64,000 nucleotides of DNA from Callorhinus ursinus (GCF_003265705.1 NW_020313278.1:1011150-1075149); one strand, 5' to 3'. Positions 34,126 through 44,836 are shown, counted from the first letter of the stretch. Notes: generated by a model not told the origin, from the letters alone. Translations and numbers: made by a program.

Positions 34126-34536
34126 CTAGTTACAGCTAAGACAAGCTATTTAATCAAGAATGTAGCTGGATTCTGGTGATGAGCGGTCCTTCGCGGGTCC
34201 TGGGGATGCCAGCGTGAATAGATGAGTTCCCCAGCCTCCATGAGCTCATAGAGCAGTGAAAGGTGACTACAAATTGAGAACAGATCATTGTCCCAACTTG
34301 GGACCAGTGACACTACTGTGGAATTGCCCAAGAGCCGTGATACCGGGGGAGAGCGTGGGTGGTCAGAGAAGGTTTCCTGGACAAAGTGACATCTAAGTTG
34401 TACCTTGAAAAATTAAGTAGAATTTTGTTGGGTGGATTAAGGGAGAAATGGGCCCTCGGGATGGAGGTAACAGTATGTGCCAAGTCAGGGCGACAGGAGT
34501 CCTGACTTTTTGCACTGTGAAATGTATCTGTTTCTT

Positions 34537-34712
34537 GTGGCTTCTGACGCAAATTAGCACACACCGAATAGCTTAAAAAAATCAGAAATGCGTTGTCTCA
34601 CAGTTCTGAAGGCTGGAAGTCTTAAATCAACCAACCGAGCCACCCAGGCACCCCAAACTATGACCTCATCTTAATTCAACTAATTACATCTTCAATAACT
34701 CTGGGAGCTCAA
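34537..34712 (-). mobile_element. MLT1-type LTR with a SINE scar
   Basis: Antisense MLT1 words on the left ('ctcacagttctgaaggctgg') and right ('tatgacctcatcttaattc'). Between them, at about 34630-34654, sits 'gagccacccaggcacccc', the head of a reverse CAN SINE. The rest of the SINE and the MLT1 centre are missing, so a deletion has removed them. Confidence 0.7.
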
Positions 34713-34959
34713 GGATTTTTTTCTCCCCAGGATGCCCTTCTCCATACCACGGGGTGTGTGCATGTTTGTATATGCCCGTGTGCACCTGCACAGATGTGTG
34801 GATGGAAAGACGTATTTTATACATTTTGTTTGTGCTCTGCTCTCCGTGTTGCCATTCTAGTTTGTAAGCACAGGGGAGACATTTGTGGCCCTCCTAAGTT
34901 TCAAGAGCAGGAATTCTTGGTTTGGTTTTGCCTTGATTTTTTTTTTTTTAATTAAAACA

Positions 34960-35137
34960 ATTTTTAAAAAAGATTTTATTTATCTATTTGAAAGAGCCAG
35001 AGAGCACAAGCAGGGGGAGCAGCAGAGGTAGAGTGAGAAGCAGGCTCCCTGTTGATGCGGGACTCGATCCCAGGAGCCTGGGATCATGACCGGAGCCGAA
35101 GGCAGACACTTCACCGGCTGAGCTACCCAGGCGCCCC
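34960..35137 (-). mobile_element. CAN SINE
   Basis: Reverse SINE, from 'aaaaaagattttatttatct' to 'gagctacccaggcgcccc'. T-rich low-complexity sequence on both sides blurs the target duplication. Confidence 0.9.
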
Positions 35138-35213
35138 TGATTTTTTTTTTTAAACAAATTTTTTAATTTTTATTTTTTAAAAATTTTTAAATTTTATTTT
35201 TTTAGTTTTTATT

Positions 35214-35406
35214 TTTTTAAGAGACTTTATTTGAGAGAGAGAATGAGAGAGAACGAGGGAGAGCACATGAGAGGGGGGAAGGTCAGAGGGAGAAGCAGAC
35301 TCCCCACCGAGCAGGGAGCCCAGTGTGGGACTTGATCCTGAGATTCCAGGATCATGACCCGAGCTGAAGACAGCCGCTTAACCAAATGAGCCACCCAGGA
35401 GCCCCT
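35214..35406 (-). mobile_element. CAN SINE
   Basis: Reverse SINE, head 'gagccacccaggagcccc', in the same orientation as the SINE ending at 35137, separated by A/T-only sequence (35139-35213). Confidence 0.9.
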
Positions 35407-35408
35407 AG

Positions 35409-35410
<2 letters not shown>

Positions 35411-35442
<32 letters not shown>
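35411..35442. repeat. Poly-T run of 32
   Basis: Pure T run on the head side of the preceding SINE, not its tail side, so it is not that SINE's own tail. Confidence 0.9.
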
Positions 35443-35446
<4 letters not shown>

Positions 35447-35454
35447 GAGATTTC

Positions 35455-35780
35455 CGCTGTGGATTTTGCCAAGCCAAGGAATCTAATGGATTATGGGGTG
35501 TGTCTGGGACTCGGGCTGGTTAATCTGATATTTCTGAGCATCTGCTAGGTGCCACATAATTAAGCTGTGGCTGATGCTTTTGTGCCATTTTTAGGTGGCT
35601 GGTTGATGAACATTCCAGGTGTCAGAAAGATCTAATTCATAAAAATGGGCTTGCGGTATGGTCTGAAAGCAGATGAATGCCAAGCGTGGGCAGATGGTTT
35701 CTGGAGCGTTTATGGGTCTGAGACAATGCACATAAAAGACAGTTAAATTTTGGGGTGTTGAAGTGAGCGTCTGGAACTGT
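35455..35780. promoter_or_regulatory. Candidate conserved enhancer-like block
   Basis: Non-repeat, AT-rich. Contains TAATGGATTA at 35484-35493, a palindromic P2-type paired-class homeodomain dimer site, and further homeodomain-like words ('ggttaatctgatatttc', 'cacataattaagctgtgg', 'gatctaattcataaaaatg'). Function is inferred from motifs only. Confidence 0.3.
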
Positions 35781-36284
35781 CAAAACCTGAGGTTCGTCTG
35801 GGGAAGGCAGAATGCTCCATAACAAGGTGCCAGCATACCCCCTCCTCTGTGCAACACTTGGCAGTTGACAAAGACATTGATTTTGCACCTGTTCTTTCTG
35901 GGACCCACAGCATCTCAGGGATGTAAGCAGTTGCATATTTTATGGTTCACTCCAGGGATGAGAAAACAGACCAGAGAGGTGATATTGTGGAACGTTAGGA
36001 CTTTTCTAGGTGACTATGTGGGGGGTGTTTGTAACGTTCCCCCCCTTTCCACGTCCTAATGGTGGGCCCAGGGCTCCTTCTTCCATTTGGGGAGGAGGTG
36101 TTGGGTGTGCTCTCAGGATGGGGGCTCACAGGGAGGACCCTCTTTGTCACAGATTCGGGGCATCCCAGAGTTCCCCTCAGATAGCACCCCCTGCCTCTGA
36201 GGCCCTTCATTTCCCTCTAAGTCTCCTCACATCCCCTACCACCACCCCCTTTCCTTAGTGGGGATCCGGGCGATCATCCACCCA

Positions 36285-36445
36285 ACCCCTCCATGTGCCA
36301 GGCACAGTGTAGAACACGTTATTTCCATTTTAAACCTTCCCACATCACCAACAGGAGGGGATTGCTCTATTTTGTAGATGGAGAGATTGGGACAATGATA
36401 AAAGATGCTTGTCCAAAGCCACCTAACTGGATTAGAACCCATTTT
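36285..36445 (-). repeat. MIR SINE
   Basis: Antisense MIR: 'catgtgccaggcacagtgt', 'ttttgtagatggagagatt', 'aaagccacctaactggatt', 'agaaccca'. Confidence 0.7.
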
Positions 36446-36944
36446 GGTGAGGCAGGGGAAGCAGGCTTAGGGTTGGTTAGCTGGAATAGTTTCAGTGGGC
36501 TCTGGGGCATAGGGATTGCCCCAAGATGTGTGTTATCCTGTCCTGGAGTGATTCAGGCCAGAGAGGGTGGCCAGGACGGAGTGTGAAAAAAACCTGAATA
36601 AAGGACGTGGTTGGGGGATGGGCTCTGGACTGGCTGGTTTGCCTGTGGAATGTGTGCTTGAAGGCGACCTGTTTGCTACCTTTGGGAACCAGCTAGCCCT
36701 GGGAGGGTCCGTGCCTTCTGAATCAGCAAGGCTCCGAGATGTCAAAGCATCAAAAATAGAGAATAAAAAAAAAAAAAGGCATGATTAATACCGAGCTCTT
36801 CTTTTGAGTACAAAACCACCTCCTTTATCTTGCATCCATCCATCCTTGTCAGAGACTGGGAGATACTTCCTTGAGGCCAAGAAGAAAGCAGCATCTTTTT
36901 TTTTTGGCCTATGAATAATTATTTCCATGTTCCAGAGTGCTCGT

Positions 36945-36991
<47 letters not shown>

Positions 36992-37485
36992 GTCTGCATC
37001 TTACCTTCTTGCAGTCACTTTCTCTGGGATGTCCGACAAGGCACCGCTCTTTGCTGGGCCCAGACTGGGTAGCTTTCAGGTCTTTGGTTTAAAAGCATAG
37101 CACACTGGCCAAAGGTGCCATGACAGTAGTAATGAACAGACCAAAGGGTATTCAAACCCTTGAATTGCTTGCTGCATGTCTCTCCTAGGCCCAGGGCCGA
37201 GGCTGGGAATACTGCAGTATTCACTGTTCTGGGCTGGCAGGCAGCAGGACTCTGGGAAGCAGAGGCTTTCTCTGCCCCGCGCTTGGAGGGGGACTCCAGA
37301 TGCTCTGTTTGCCCTGCCGCGGATCCCTGGGAACTTCCCCACGGAAGGTTTGGCTGAGCACCAGAGAAAGGGCAGAGAGACCTAGATCTGAAATGAGAGC
37401 CTGTGTTGGGAACATCAGCACATTCCCATCAATCCTTGCTCTGTGAGTCACGTAGTAAAAACGAGCATGATAGCTTACTTTTATG
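36446..37485. other. Unique sequence with a TC microsatellite, no gene seen
   Basis: Non-repeat DNA apart from an A12 run near 36766-36777 and the (TC)n at 36949-36991. No supported exon. Confidence 0.45.
36949..36991. repeat. (TC)n microsatellite
   Basis: About 20 TC units with one interruption. There is no SINE attached. Confidence 0.92.
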
Positions 37486-37489
37486 GAGC

Positions 37490-37650
37490 TCTTATCATGT
37501 GCTAAGCACTCTCCATGCATCATTTACTGAATTTTCACAGTGACTCTAGGTGGTAGGCATGACTCTTGCCTCCATTGTGTAGAGAAGGAGACCAAGGTGT
37601 AGAGAGACAAAGGACATGTAAGTAGCAATTAATTGGTGGAGGCGTGATTA
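37490..37650 (-). repeat. MIR SINE
   Basis: Antisense MIR: 'catgtgctaagcactctcc', 'ttcacagtgactctaggtgg', 'agagaaggagaccaaggtg', 'tagagagacaaaggacatg'. Confidence 0.7.
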
Positions 37651-37774
37651 AATTTCAGGCAGGTTGTCGGGGGGACGCAGACTCTGAATGCCATTTAACA
37701 GATGAAAAGCCAAGACTAAAATGTTAAGTAAGTGACTTATTATATGTGCTGTTGAAGTGAGCACAGTGACTTAT

Positions 37775-38030
37775 TTCCTGAAGGTTCTTAACCCTTAGAA
37801 TCCCTCAGGGGTGATTTTGTACCCACTCCCCCTTGGGACATCTGGCAATGTCAGGAGAAATTGTGGTTGTCACCCTGGGAGGAGGATGAGGGATGCTATT
37901 AGGTGGAGGCCAGGGGTGCTGCTAAGCATCCTACTACGGTGCACAAGACAGTCCCCACTACAAAGAATGATCCCACCACAAATTTCAGTAGTGCCAGGGT
38001 GGAGAACCTCTGCCTTAAGGTCACATGCTT
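37775..38030 (+). mobile_element. hAT-like DNA transposon remnant
   Basis: 'gacatctggcaatgtcagg', 'agaaattgtggttgtcacc', 'tggaggccaggggtgctgc', 'taagcatcctactacggtg', 'cagtagtgccagggtggag'. A partial copy in the other orientation is at 43011-43120. Confidence 0.65.
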
Positions 38031-38286
38031 AGAGCCAAGCCAGGACCTGAATTCTGGACTCCAGACCCCTAGCAAAGTGCTCATCATACTACTCCAAGCA
38101 AAGGTGATCAGTTGTTACCCTCTGCTTGTGCCAGTGCTTGTTACTGGCTCTCCACTCAGGGAGGAGCCTGCACCTCTTCCACGGGGCCTCTCCTTCACCC
38201 CCTGTGCTCCCAATTCCTTGCTGGGGGGTCTCTGTCGCAGTGCTCATAACCTTGTCACAATCTCTCCCTTTGAGGGAGAGGCTGGC

Positions 38287-38386
38287 TGATGATGGTGATG
38301 ATATGGTGATGATGATGATGGTGATGATGGTGGTGATGGGGATGGTGGTGATAATGGTGGTGGTGGTGATGATGATGCTGTGATGA
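38287..38386. repeat. Imperfect (GAT)n/(GGT)n microsatellite
   Basis: About 100 bp of GATGGT/GATGAT units with interruptions. It creates His-rich frames on the minus strand that are not genes. Confidence 0.92.
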
Positions 38387-38389
38387 GTC

Positions 38390-39380
38390 TTCCTGGAAGG
38401 TTGAGAGGGGAGCATCTGGGGTGAGGATATAGAATGAGGATGACTCTATCAAGGGAAAGCATAGCCCTCTTGGCTGTGGCACAAGACCTTTCCCCATATG
38501 TGATCTGTGTACTTCTTTCCTCTCAGACCATTCAGACCTCACCTTTTCCCTTAACTCAGGGCTTTGTAGCCTGTCTGAAGCCAGTGGCGGCTGGTGATAA
38601 AAGAATACTTGGCACAGCCTAGGGGCTACAGCCTGGAAAGCGGCGTGCATGAGCCTGGTTTAATTTTCCACCACATTAATATTAATAGGAGACAGTTGGC
38701 TCTGGGTGCAGTTGTGGGGGGGCGGTGCCCAAGGAACAAAGGCCGCTCACAGTTCAGGAAGTTGGGAAGACACAAGGAGCTTGGCTGGGGTTCCACTTCC
38801 TCACTGTGGACCTCAGGTGAACCCTGTGTAAGATGGGGGGGGCTGGTTTGGCAGCTACTCCCCTTTCCCCAGTCTGTTCTGCTCTGACATTTTATATCAA
38901 TCTGGCCCCCTACCATCTACTGTGTGGTCTTGGGGGATAAGTCATTATCAGCATGGATGTTGGCTCCTTCTGGTGACAGGGAACTCACCACCTTCTAGAA
39001 CAGCCCCTTCTTTGGAAGTGCAGCCATGAGCTTTGCTGTTGTTATGGACAGTAATAGTAATAGTAGTGTTTGTGGGATGCTGAGCCCTTTGTGGCATGAT
39101 TCCTCTTGGCCTCACAGCAATGCCTTGTGGGAGGCGTGATGAAGCTGAGAAAGGTCAAGAAAGTGACCCACACTTGTGCTAGGAGGAACTAGCAGAGCCA
39201 GACCTTAACCCCAGCTTGTTTGACTTCAAAGCCCTGGCATTTATTTAAATGAAGTAACTGCAGGACACAGGCACCCACATGGGTAACAGCTGGAGGGAAG
39301 GTAAGTCCCATCCTTGGCGAATGGCGTCGTTCCTGATGGGTGGCAGCAGAAGGGTGGAGAAGGCAGGGCCTTGGTGTGAT
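38390..39380. other. Unique sequence, no gene seen
   Basis: No repeat family or exon recognised, although 39000-39240 contains faint MIR/L2-like words ('tgcagccatgagctttgc', 'gaagctgagaaaggtcaag'). Confidence 0.4.
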
Positions 39381-39384
39381 ACTA

Positions 39385-39975
39385 CTGAGTATCCCTGACT
39401 GAGCACCTACTATGTGCCAGGTACTGTGCTAAGCACTCTGTGCTCATTAATACCATTTAATTTCTCCAACACCACCATGAGCTCTGGAGGTGAGACGTCT
39501 CAAGTGCCTCATTGGACTAGAATCAAGGTATCGGCTGGGCTGTGTTCCTTCTGGAGGCTCCAGGGGAGAATCTGTTTCTTCCCCTTTCCTGCTTCTAGAG
39601 GCCATCTGCACTCCTTGGCCTGTGGCCCCTTCCTCCATCTTCAAAGCCAGCAGCGTGCCAGCCTCAAAACTCTTTCCAGCCTCAGCTTCTTCCTTCTCTG
39701 ACTCTGACCCCCTGCCACCTCTTAAGGACTCTGTGATTTCCCTGGGCCGTCGGGTAATCCAGGATACTCTCCCCATCTCAAGGCCTTTAACTTAATCTTA
39801 TCCACACAGTCTTTTTTGCCATATAGGCTAACGTATCCACAGGTTCTAGGGATGAGGACGTGGACACCTTGGGGCCGTGATTCTCTCTACCACATCCATT
39901 TTACAGGCCCAGAGAGGTTAGGGCACTTGCTCAGAGCTGCACAGCCCAAAGGCGGGGCTTGTAGGAGTCCAGGTT
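39385..39975 (-). repeat. MIR SINE split by an MLT1 LTR
   Basis: Antisense MIR starts 'gagcacctactatgtgcca' (39400) and runs to about 39480. It resumes at 39895 with 'ccattttacaggcccagag' and 'gctgcacagcccaaaggcg'. The MLT1 in between explains the gap. Confidence 0.65.
39485..39895 (-). mobile_element. MLT1-type MaLR LTR inside a MIR
   Basis: Antisense order: 'gtgttccttctggaggctc', 'cttcctccatcttcaaagcc', 'tgatttccctgggccgtcg', 'ccatctcaaggcctttaac', 'tgaggacgtggacaccttg'. Confidence 0.75.
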
Positions 39976-40778
39976 CTGATGCAGGTGGTCTCATATCTAC
40001 CAATTGTGTCCCCTACCTGGCGTGTCAGCACCGCTCCTCGGAAAACTGTGTTCACAGAACAATACCTCCACTTGACTTTCCAACTGGGTGGGAACAGGTG
40101 GATATTTCTGAATGGACATTCTCGTACTTGGATATATGATGGTGGCACCCCAGGTTTCGTTCCAAAAATATTTGCTGGGGCTACAGTAGACACAGATCCC
40201 TGTTGGTGTGGCGTTTACAGTCTGGAGACGGAGACACTAGACCAAGAGCCAAATAAATAAGCAAATCATCTCCTAAGGCAGAGGTGATGGGTTCAGGGTG
40301 AGCACCTGGGTTATGGGTTGAGCCCTTCCAGCCAGTGGGCTCTGTGAGGGGCTGGGATGGGCTCTGCCTTCAGAAGCCCCCATCCCGCCCCGCCCCTGCC
40401 CCGCCGCCTGGCAGGGACCCGGGGACCACTGTCATGTCTTGACTCTTGTGAGCCAGGTGGGTCTAGAAGCAGTAGGTACCTCTGACCGAGCCCAAGACGG
40501 ATGCTGCCGTTTGTTTTGGAGAGAGCTGGAAACTGCCGTGGTTTCTAACTGTCAGCAGCTACTGCTGCAGAGAATGGCTTTGCTGAGCCCACTCTTTCTG
40601 GGAAAAGGAGAAAAATGATGACATTTCCGATAGCCGCCTCCTGCTCTTCACTGAGGCCCAGCCTTAAACACCCAGAAGCTGCCTCACAGAGCTGGTACTT
40701 AATAACTTTTGACTTCGCAGGTGGTAAGAGCGAGAGAGGTTCAAAGTGAAGGTGCATTGGGTCTGACCTTGTACAGAA
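39976..40778. other. Unique sequence with old repeat traces, no gene seen
   Basis: 40165-40300 carries words ('ggggctacagtagacacag', 'accaagagccaaataaata') of an unassigned ancient repeat. The rest shows no exon. Confidence 0.4.
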
Positions 40779-40795
40779 AGGTCTTCCTTTTCTAA

Positions 40796-40989
40796 GATTT
40801 TTTATTTTTAATTTTATTTATTTGACATAGAGACAGAGAGAGAGGGAACACAAGCAGGGGGAGTGGGAGAGGGAGAAGCAGGCTTCTGGCTGAGCAGGGA
40901 GCCCGACGCGGGGCTCGATCCCAGGACCCTGGGATCATGACCTGAGCCGAAGGCAGACGCTTAACCGTCTGAGCCACCCAGGCGCCCCC
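40796..40989 (-). mobile_element. CAN SINE, little diverged
   Basis: Reverse SINE with intact body and head 'gagccacccaggcgccccc'. A perfect 17-bp duplication, aggtcttccttttctaa, flanks it at 40779-40795 and 40990-41006. Probably one of the younger insertions here. Confidence 0.96.
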
Positions 40990-41019
40990 AGGTCTTCCTT
41001 TTCTAACAGGATCCTTTGG

Positions 41020-41160
41020 AAAAGGTTTGGGTTTTGGGGTCAAAGACACCTGAGTGTGAATCCTGGCTCTGAACAACATCCTTGCCTCCCTGGGGCTCAG
41101 TGTTCTCACTGACGGTGTAGGGAGGAGACTGCCCGCCTCACATGGCATGGGGAGGGCTTC
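41020..41160 (+). repeat. MIR SINE
   Basis: 'gggttttggggtcaaagac', 'agtgtgaatcctggctctg', 'ctggggctcagtgttctca', in MIR order. Confidence 0.65.
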
Positions 41161-41282
41161 GGGACACCGGGTGTGAAATGGCCAGTGTTGTGCTAGGGGA
41201 ATACAGAGGAGAGACAAAGTCTAATGCTGGAGACAGACAAAAACAAGCAAATAAACACAGAAAACCGGTGATTAATGAGCAC

Positions 41283-42310
41283 TCTATTTATTTATTTATT
41301 TTTAAATTTATTATGTTAATCACCATATAATACATCATTAGTTTTTGATGTAGTGATCCATGATTCATTGTTTTCGTGTAACACCCAGTGCTCCATGCAG
41401 TACGTGCCCTCCTTAATACCCATCACCGGGCTAACCCATCCCCCCACCCCATCCCCTCTAGAACCCTCAGTTTGTTTCTTAGAGTCCATAATCTCTCATG
41501 GTTCATCTCTCCCTCCGATTTCCTCCCCTTCATTTTTCCCTTCTCGTAATGTCCTCCATGCTATTCCTTATGTTACACAAATAAGTGAAACCATATGATA
41601 ATTGACTTTCTCTGCTTGACTTAGTTCACTTAGCATAATCTGCTCCAGTCCCATCCATGTTGATGCAAATGGTGGGTATTCATCCTTTCTGATGGCTGAG
41701 TAATATTCCCTTGTATATATGGACCACATCTTCTTTGTCCATTCATCTGTTGAAGGGCATCTCAGCTCTTTCCACAGTTTGGCTATTGCAGACATTGCTG
41801 CTATGAACATTGGGGTGCATATGGCCCTTCTTTTCACTACATCTCTGTCTTTGGGGTAAATACCCAGGAGTGCAATTGCCGGGTCATAGGGTAGCTCTAT
41901 TTTTAATTTTTTGAGGCACCTCCACACTGTTTTCCAAAGTGGCTGTACCAATTTGCATTCCCCTCAACAGTGTAAGAGGGTTCCCCTTTCTCCACAACTT
42001 CGCCAACATTTGTTGTTTCTTGTCCTGTCCATTTTTGCCATTCTAACTGGTGTAAGGTCGTATCTCAATGTGGTTTTGATTTGAATTTCCCTGATGGCTA
42101 ATGAGGATGAACATTTTTTCATGCGTCTGTTAGCCATTTGTATGTCTATGTTCATGTCTTCTGTCCATTTTTTGACTTGTTTTTTGGGTGTTGATTTTGA
42201 GAAGTTCTTTAGAGATCTTGGATACCAGCCCTTTATCTGTAGTGTCATTTGCAAATATCTTCTCCCATTCTGTGGATTGCCTCCTTGTTTTGTTGACTGT
42301 TTCCTTTAAT
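41283..42310 (-). mobile_element. L1 LINE, 5'-truncated, with ORF2 C-terminus
   Basis: Reverse L1 of about 1 kb. Its A/T-rich tail is on the left ('ttatttatttatttttaaat'), followed leftward-to-rightward by 3' UTR and then the end of ORF2. The frame at 41951-41568 keeps L1 ORF2 features such as [24 protein letters not shown] and YYSAIRK. Upstream ORF2 sequence continues in another frame to about 42254, so the reading frame is broken. An imperfect flanking duplication is visible: ttaatgagcactct (about 41273) and ttaataaacactct (about 42305). The element cannot move on its own. Confidence 0.92.
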
Positions 42311-42339
42311 AAACACTCTTTAGGATAACATGCACTGTG

Positions 42340-42860
42340 TTTGAGTCTCGGGCAGGTGGGAACCTACTCTTGCAAGGGGGGTCAGGAGAGGTCTCTTTTA
42401 TGAAGGGACATTGAAGGTGAAACCTGGAGGGTGAGATGTAGTCAGTCATGGGGATGTTGGGGAATGGGAGACAGCACATGCAAAGGCCCTGGGGCTGGGA
42501 AGACATGAGCTTGTTCTAGTAATGGATAAAAAGCAGTGAGTGAGAGAGATGGGACATAGGATGAAGCAGGAAAGGGAGGCAGAGAAGAGTCACACAGCGC
42601 CTTGTGGGATTTTAGATTTTATTCTAAGTAGGATGGCATAGTACATTGAAGCGTTTTAAGCAGGTAGAGTGTCTTGACCAGAACTATGCTTTTAAAAGAC
42701 CACTCTGGCTGCTGGGTATCACATGGGTTGGAGGTGGGCAGTTGGACACGTGTCCTACAGACCAGGTGTGGGGTGTTGCTGGCTGGGGCTGGGCTGGAGG
42801 TGGTAGAGATGGACAGCAATGTTTAAGTTCAAGATGTAGGTGTGTTTTAGATAGAATCAG
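42340..42860 (+). repeat. Ancient interspersed repeat, family not assigned
   Basis: Words 'gcaaaggccctggggctgg', 'gcgccttgtgggattttag', 'attttattctaagtaggat', 'aagaccactctggctgctg' recur with variation at 17.6-17.8 kb and 43.4-43.8 kb. They belong to a known kind of old mammalian repeat whose name I cannot fix by eye. Confidence 0.5.
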
Positions 42861-43010
42861 TAGGACTCAATGTTTGTGTACGGATTCTTTTCAATAACAG
42901 GCTGGTCTTGTTTTTATAATCTGCAGTCTTCAAAATGTATGCGTCAGCACTAAAAAATTTGCCAGTCTTCAGGTCATGTCTCAGCAGCACTTTCTTTATG
43001 ACACAAATCA

Positions 43011-43120
43011 CGGTTTCTCAGTCTTGGCACTCTTGTCATTTGGGTTTGGGTCATTTTCCAGTGTGAGGGCTATCCTGGGCACTGTAGGAGGTTTAGCAGC
43101 ATCCCTGGCCAGGGTGGAGG
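43011..43120 (-). mobile_element. hAT-like DNA transposon fragment
   Basis: Opposite-strand relative of 37775-38030: 'cggtttctcagtcttggca', 'ttgtcatttgggtttgggt', 'ctgggcactgtaggaggtt', 'agcagcatccctggcc'. Confidence 0.6.
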
Positions 43121-43199
43121 CTGGAGGCAGGGAGGCCCAGGTGTGGAGGAAGGAGCTCCTGCACCCCTGCCATAGAAGCAGCTTGCTTGGGAGAATGGG

Positions 43200-43800
43200 G
43201 CTGCTCATTGTTTCATTCATTCATTCCCTTGTTCATTTCACGGCTCTTTACTGAGGATTTCTATGCACCTGATGCTGTCCTAAGGCACCAGGCATGACGC
43301 TGTTTATAACCTAGTGGGATGAGACAGACGAACAAAACAAATATAGCAAAACAGTGACTGAACTATTGCGCAAACCAACCACCCCCAGAAATGCTGAGGC
43401 ATGCTGGCAAGTTCTGTGAAGTAAATGAGGAGACATGGAGGCGGATGGGAGTGAAGCGACCGTCCTCCAGGTGAGGTGGCCAGGAGGTGCTCTCTGAGGT
43501 GGTGGCTTTCAAGTCAAGCCCTATAGAAGGAGAAGATGCCCAGGGGAAGCCCGGGGAGAGGTTATTCTACAATGAAAAATCTCTCCAGCAAGAATGACTT
43601 GGGCTGTTCTAGAAGGAGTGGGGGAGGCTAGAGTTGGGGAGTGGAGGTGGGTGGGGACTTGTGGGCTAAGGCCAGGAAGTTGGTTTTTCCGTCCAAGCAC
43701 AAGGAGAAGCTGTCTGGAGAGTTTTAAGCAGAAGAGTGTTGTTGTCAGGTTTAGGAGTGGAAGGGTCTCTCTGGTGGTATTGGGGGAGATGGGACCAGTC
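43200..43800 (+). repeat. Old repeat sequence, family not assigned
   Basis: 43200-43310 resembles an L2/MIR 3' region ('ttactgaggatttctatgc'). 43420-43800 shares words with the repeat at 42340 ('gagttttaagcagaagagt'). Confidence 0.4.
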
Positions 43801-44149
43801 TCTAGGAGGTTCTGCTGCAGATGCCTATGGGGACCTGGGGGAGGTGGGGTCTGAGCCAGGAGGAGGGCTTTGGTCTCCTATCAGGAGGGGTGGCCCCACC
43901 ACAGTTTCCACGGGGCCCAAGGGCATCACCCTCAGACCCCAGAGCTGCTAGGACAGCAACCCTTCCCACCTCCAGGGAGTCGAAAGCAGGGGCTGACCTG
44001 GTGGGGGCCCCTGGAGACAGCCCTCCTGCCCGGGACCTCCCAGCCACAAAGTCACATGGCCTCATCTACCACCAACACATCTGCCTGCTGGAACTTTCCT
44101 CGCCGATTCTATTTCTGCTCCCCTTGGCAGCTCTGTGGAAATTAAAAGG

Positions 44150-44360
44150 CTATTTGCAGTGACTAATGTTGCTAATTCTGATCAAACAATTTAAAATTCA
44201 TCCTTTGCCATATCGGAGACCTGCTAGGGAACAGAATTAACACATCATTCGTGGCAATTTCTATGATGGTTGGTAGAAAACAAAAAAAGACATTAGAACT
44301 GGTCTTAATTCAAACCGCTGCTCATTAAACTGCCTTCTCTATAAAATCCCATCTTGATCC
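44150..44360. promoter_or_regulatory. Candidate conserved non-coding block
   Basis: AT-rich non-repeat stretch between GC-rich flanks ('gttgctaattctgatcaaa', 'caatttaaaattcatcctt', 'aactggtcttaattcaaac'). Composition resembles developmental enhancers. This is an impression without alignment support. Confidence 0.25.
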
Positions 44361-44705
44361 ATATGATCGCTCCCTGTCTGCTCCCAGCTTAGTAACTGAG
44401 AGCAAGGACCCTGACAGGCAGGCTGCTGGCTCCAAGGCACTAGAAACTTGCCTGGAATCTGGTGGGGATGCAACCTTCCTCCACCCTGCTCCCCTCCCTC
44501 CTCCCACCCCAAGCCAGCTCCAGCTGCCTTTGAGCCATCCTGTCCTGGGACAGGATGTGGCTCCTGTGGCCACAAGTTAAAATTCAGGAAGCCAAGTTTT
44601 AGAATGGAGTGTCCCTGTGTTCCCCAAACCTGAGTCCTTCAGGTACCACCTGTGCAATTGTGATGATGCCCATGTTCTATTATTTCCTTAATTAAAGTCA
44701 ACTCA

Positions 44706-44836
44706 TTTAAAAATGCAATGAATATATGAATTTGATTTATACAAAATAATTTATTTTTATAATGTAGATAATATATTAATTCTTATAACATAGATAATAT
44801 ATATTAATTAAATTCATATATTCATTGCATTTTAAA
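44706..44836. repeat. AT-rich inverted repeat (potential hairpin)
   Basis: Arms at 44710-44733 and 44810-44833 are perfect 24-bp reverse complements (aaaatgcaatgaatatatga... against ...tcatatattcattgcatttt). The complementarity extends outward with one extra A. The 76-bp loop contains two near-identical direct repeats of 'ataa(tg/ca)tagataatata'. It is not tied to a known transposon. Confidence 0.9.

Noticed and set aside
38255..38650. His-rich 131-codon frame on the minus strand
   Set aside because: The histidine run is the GAT microsatellite read backwards.
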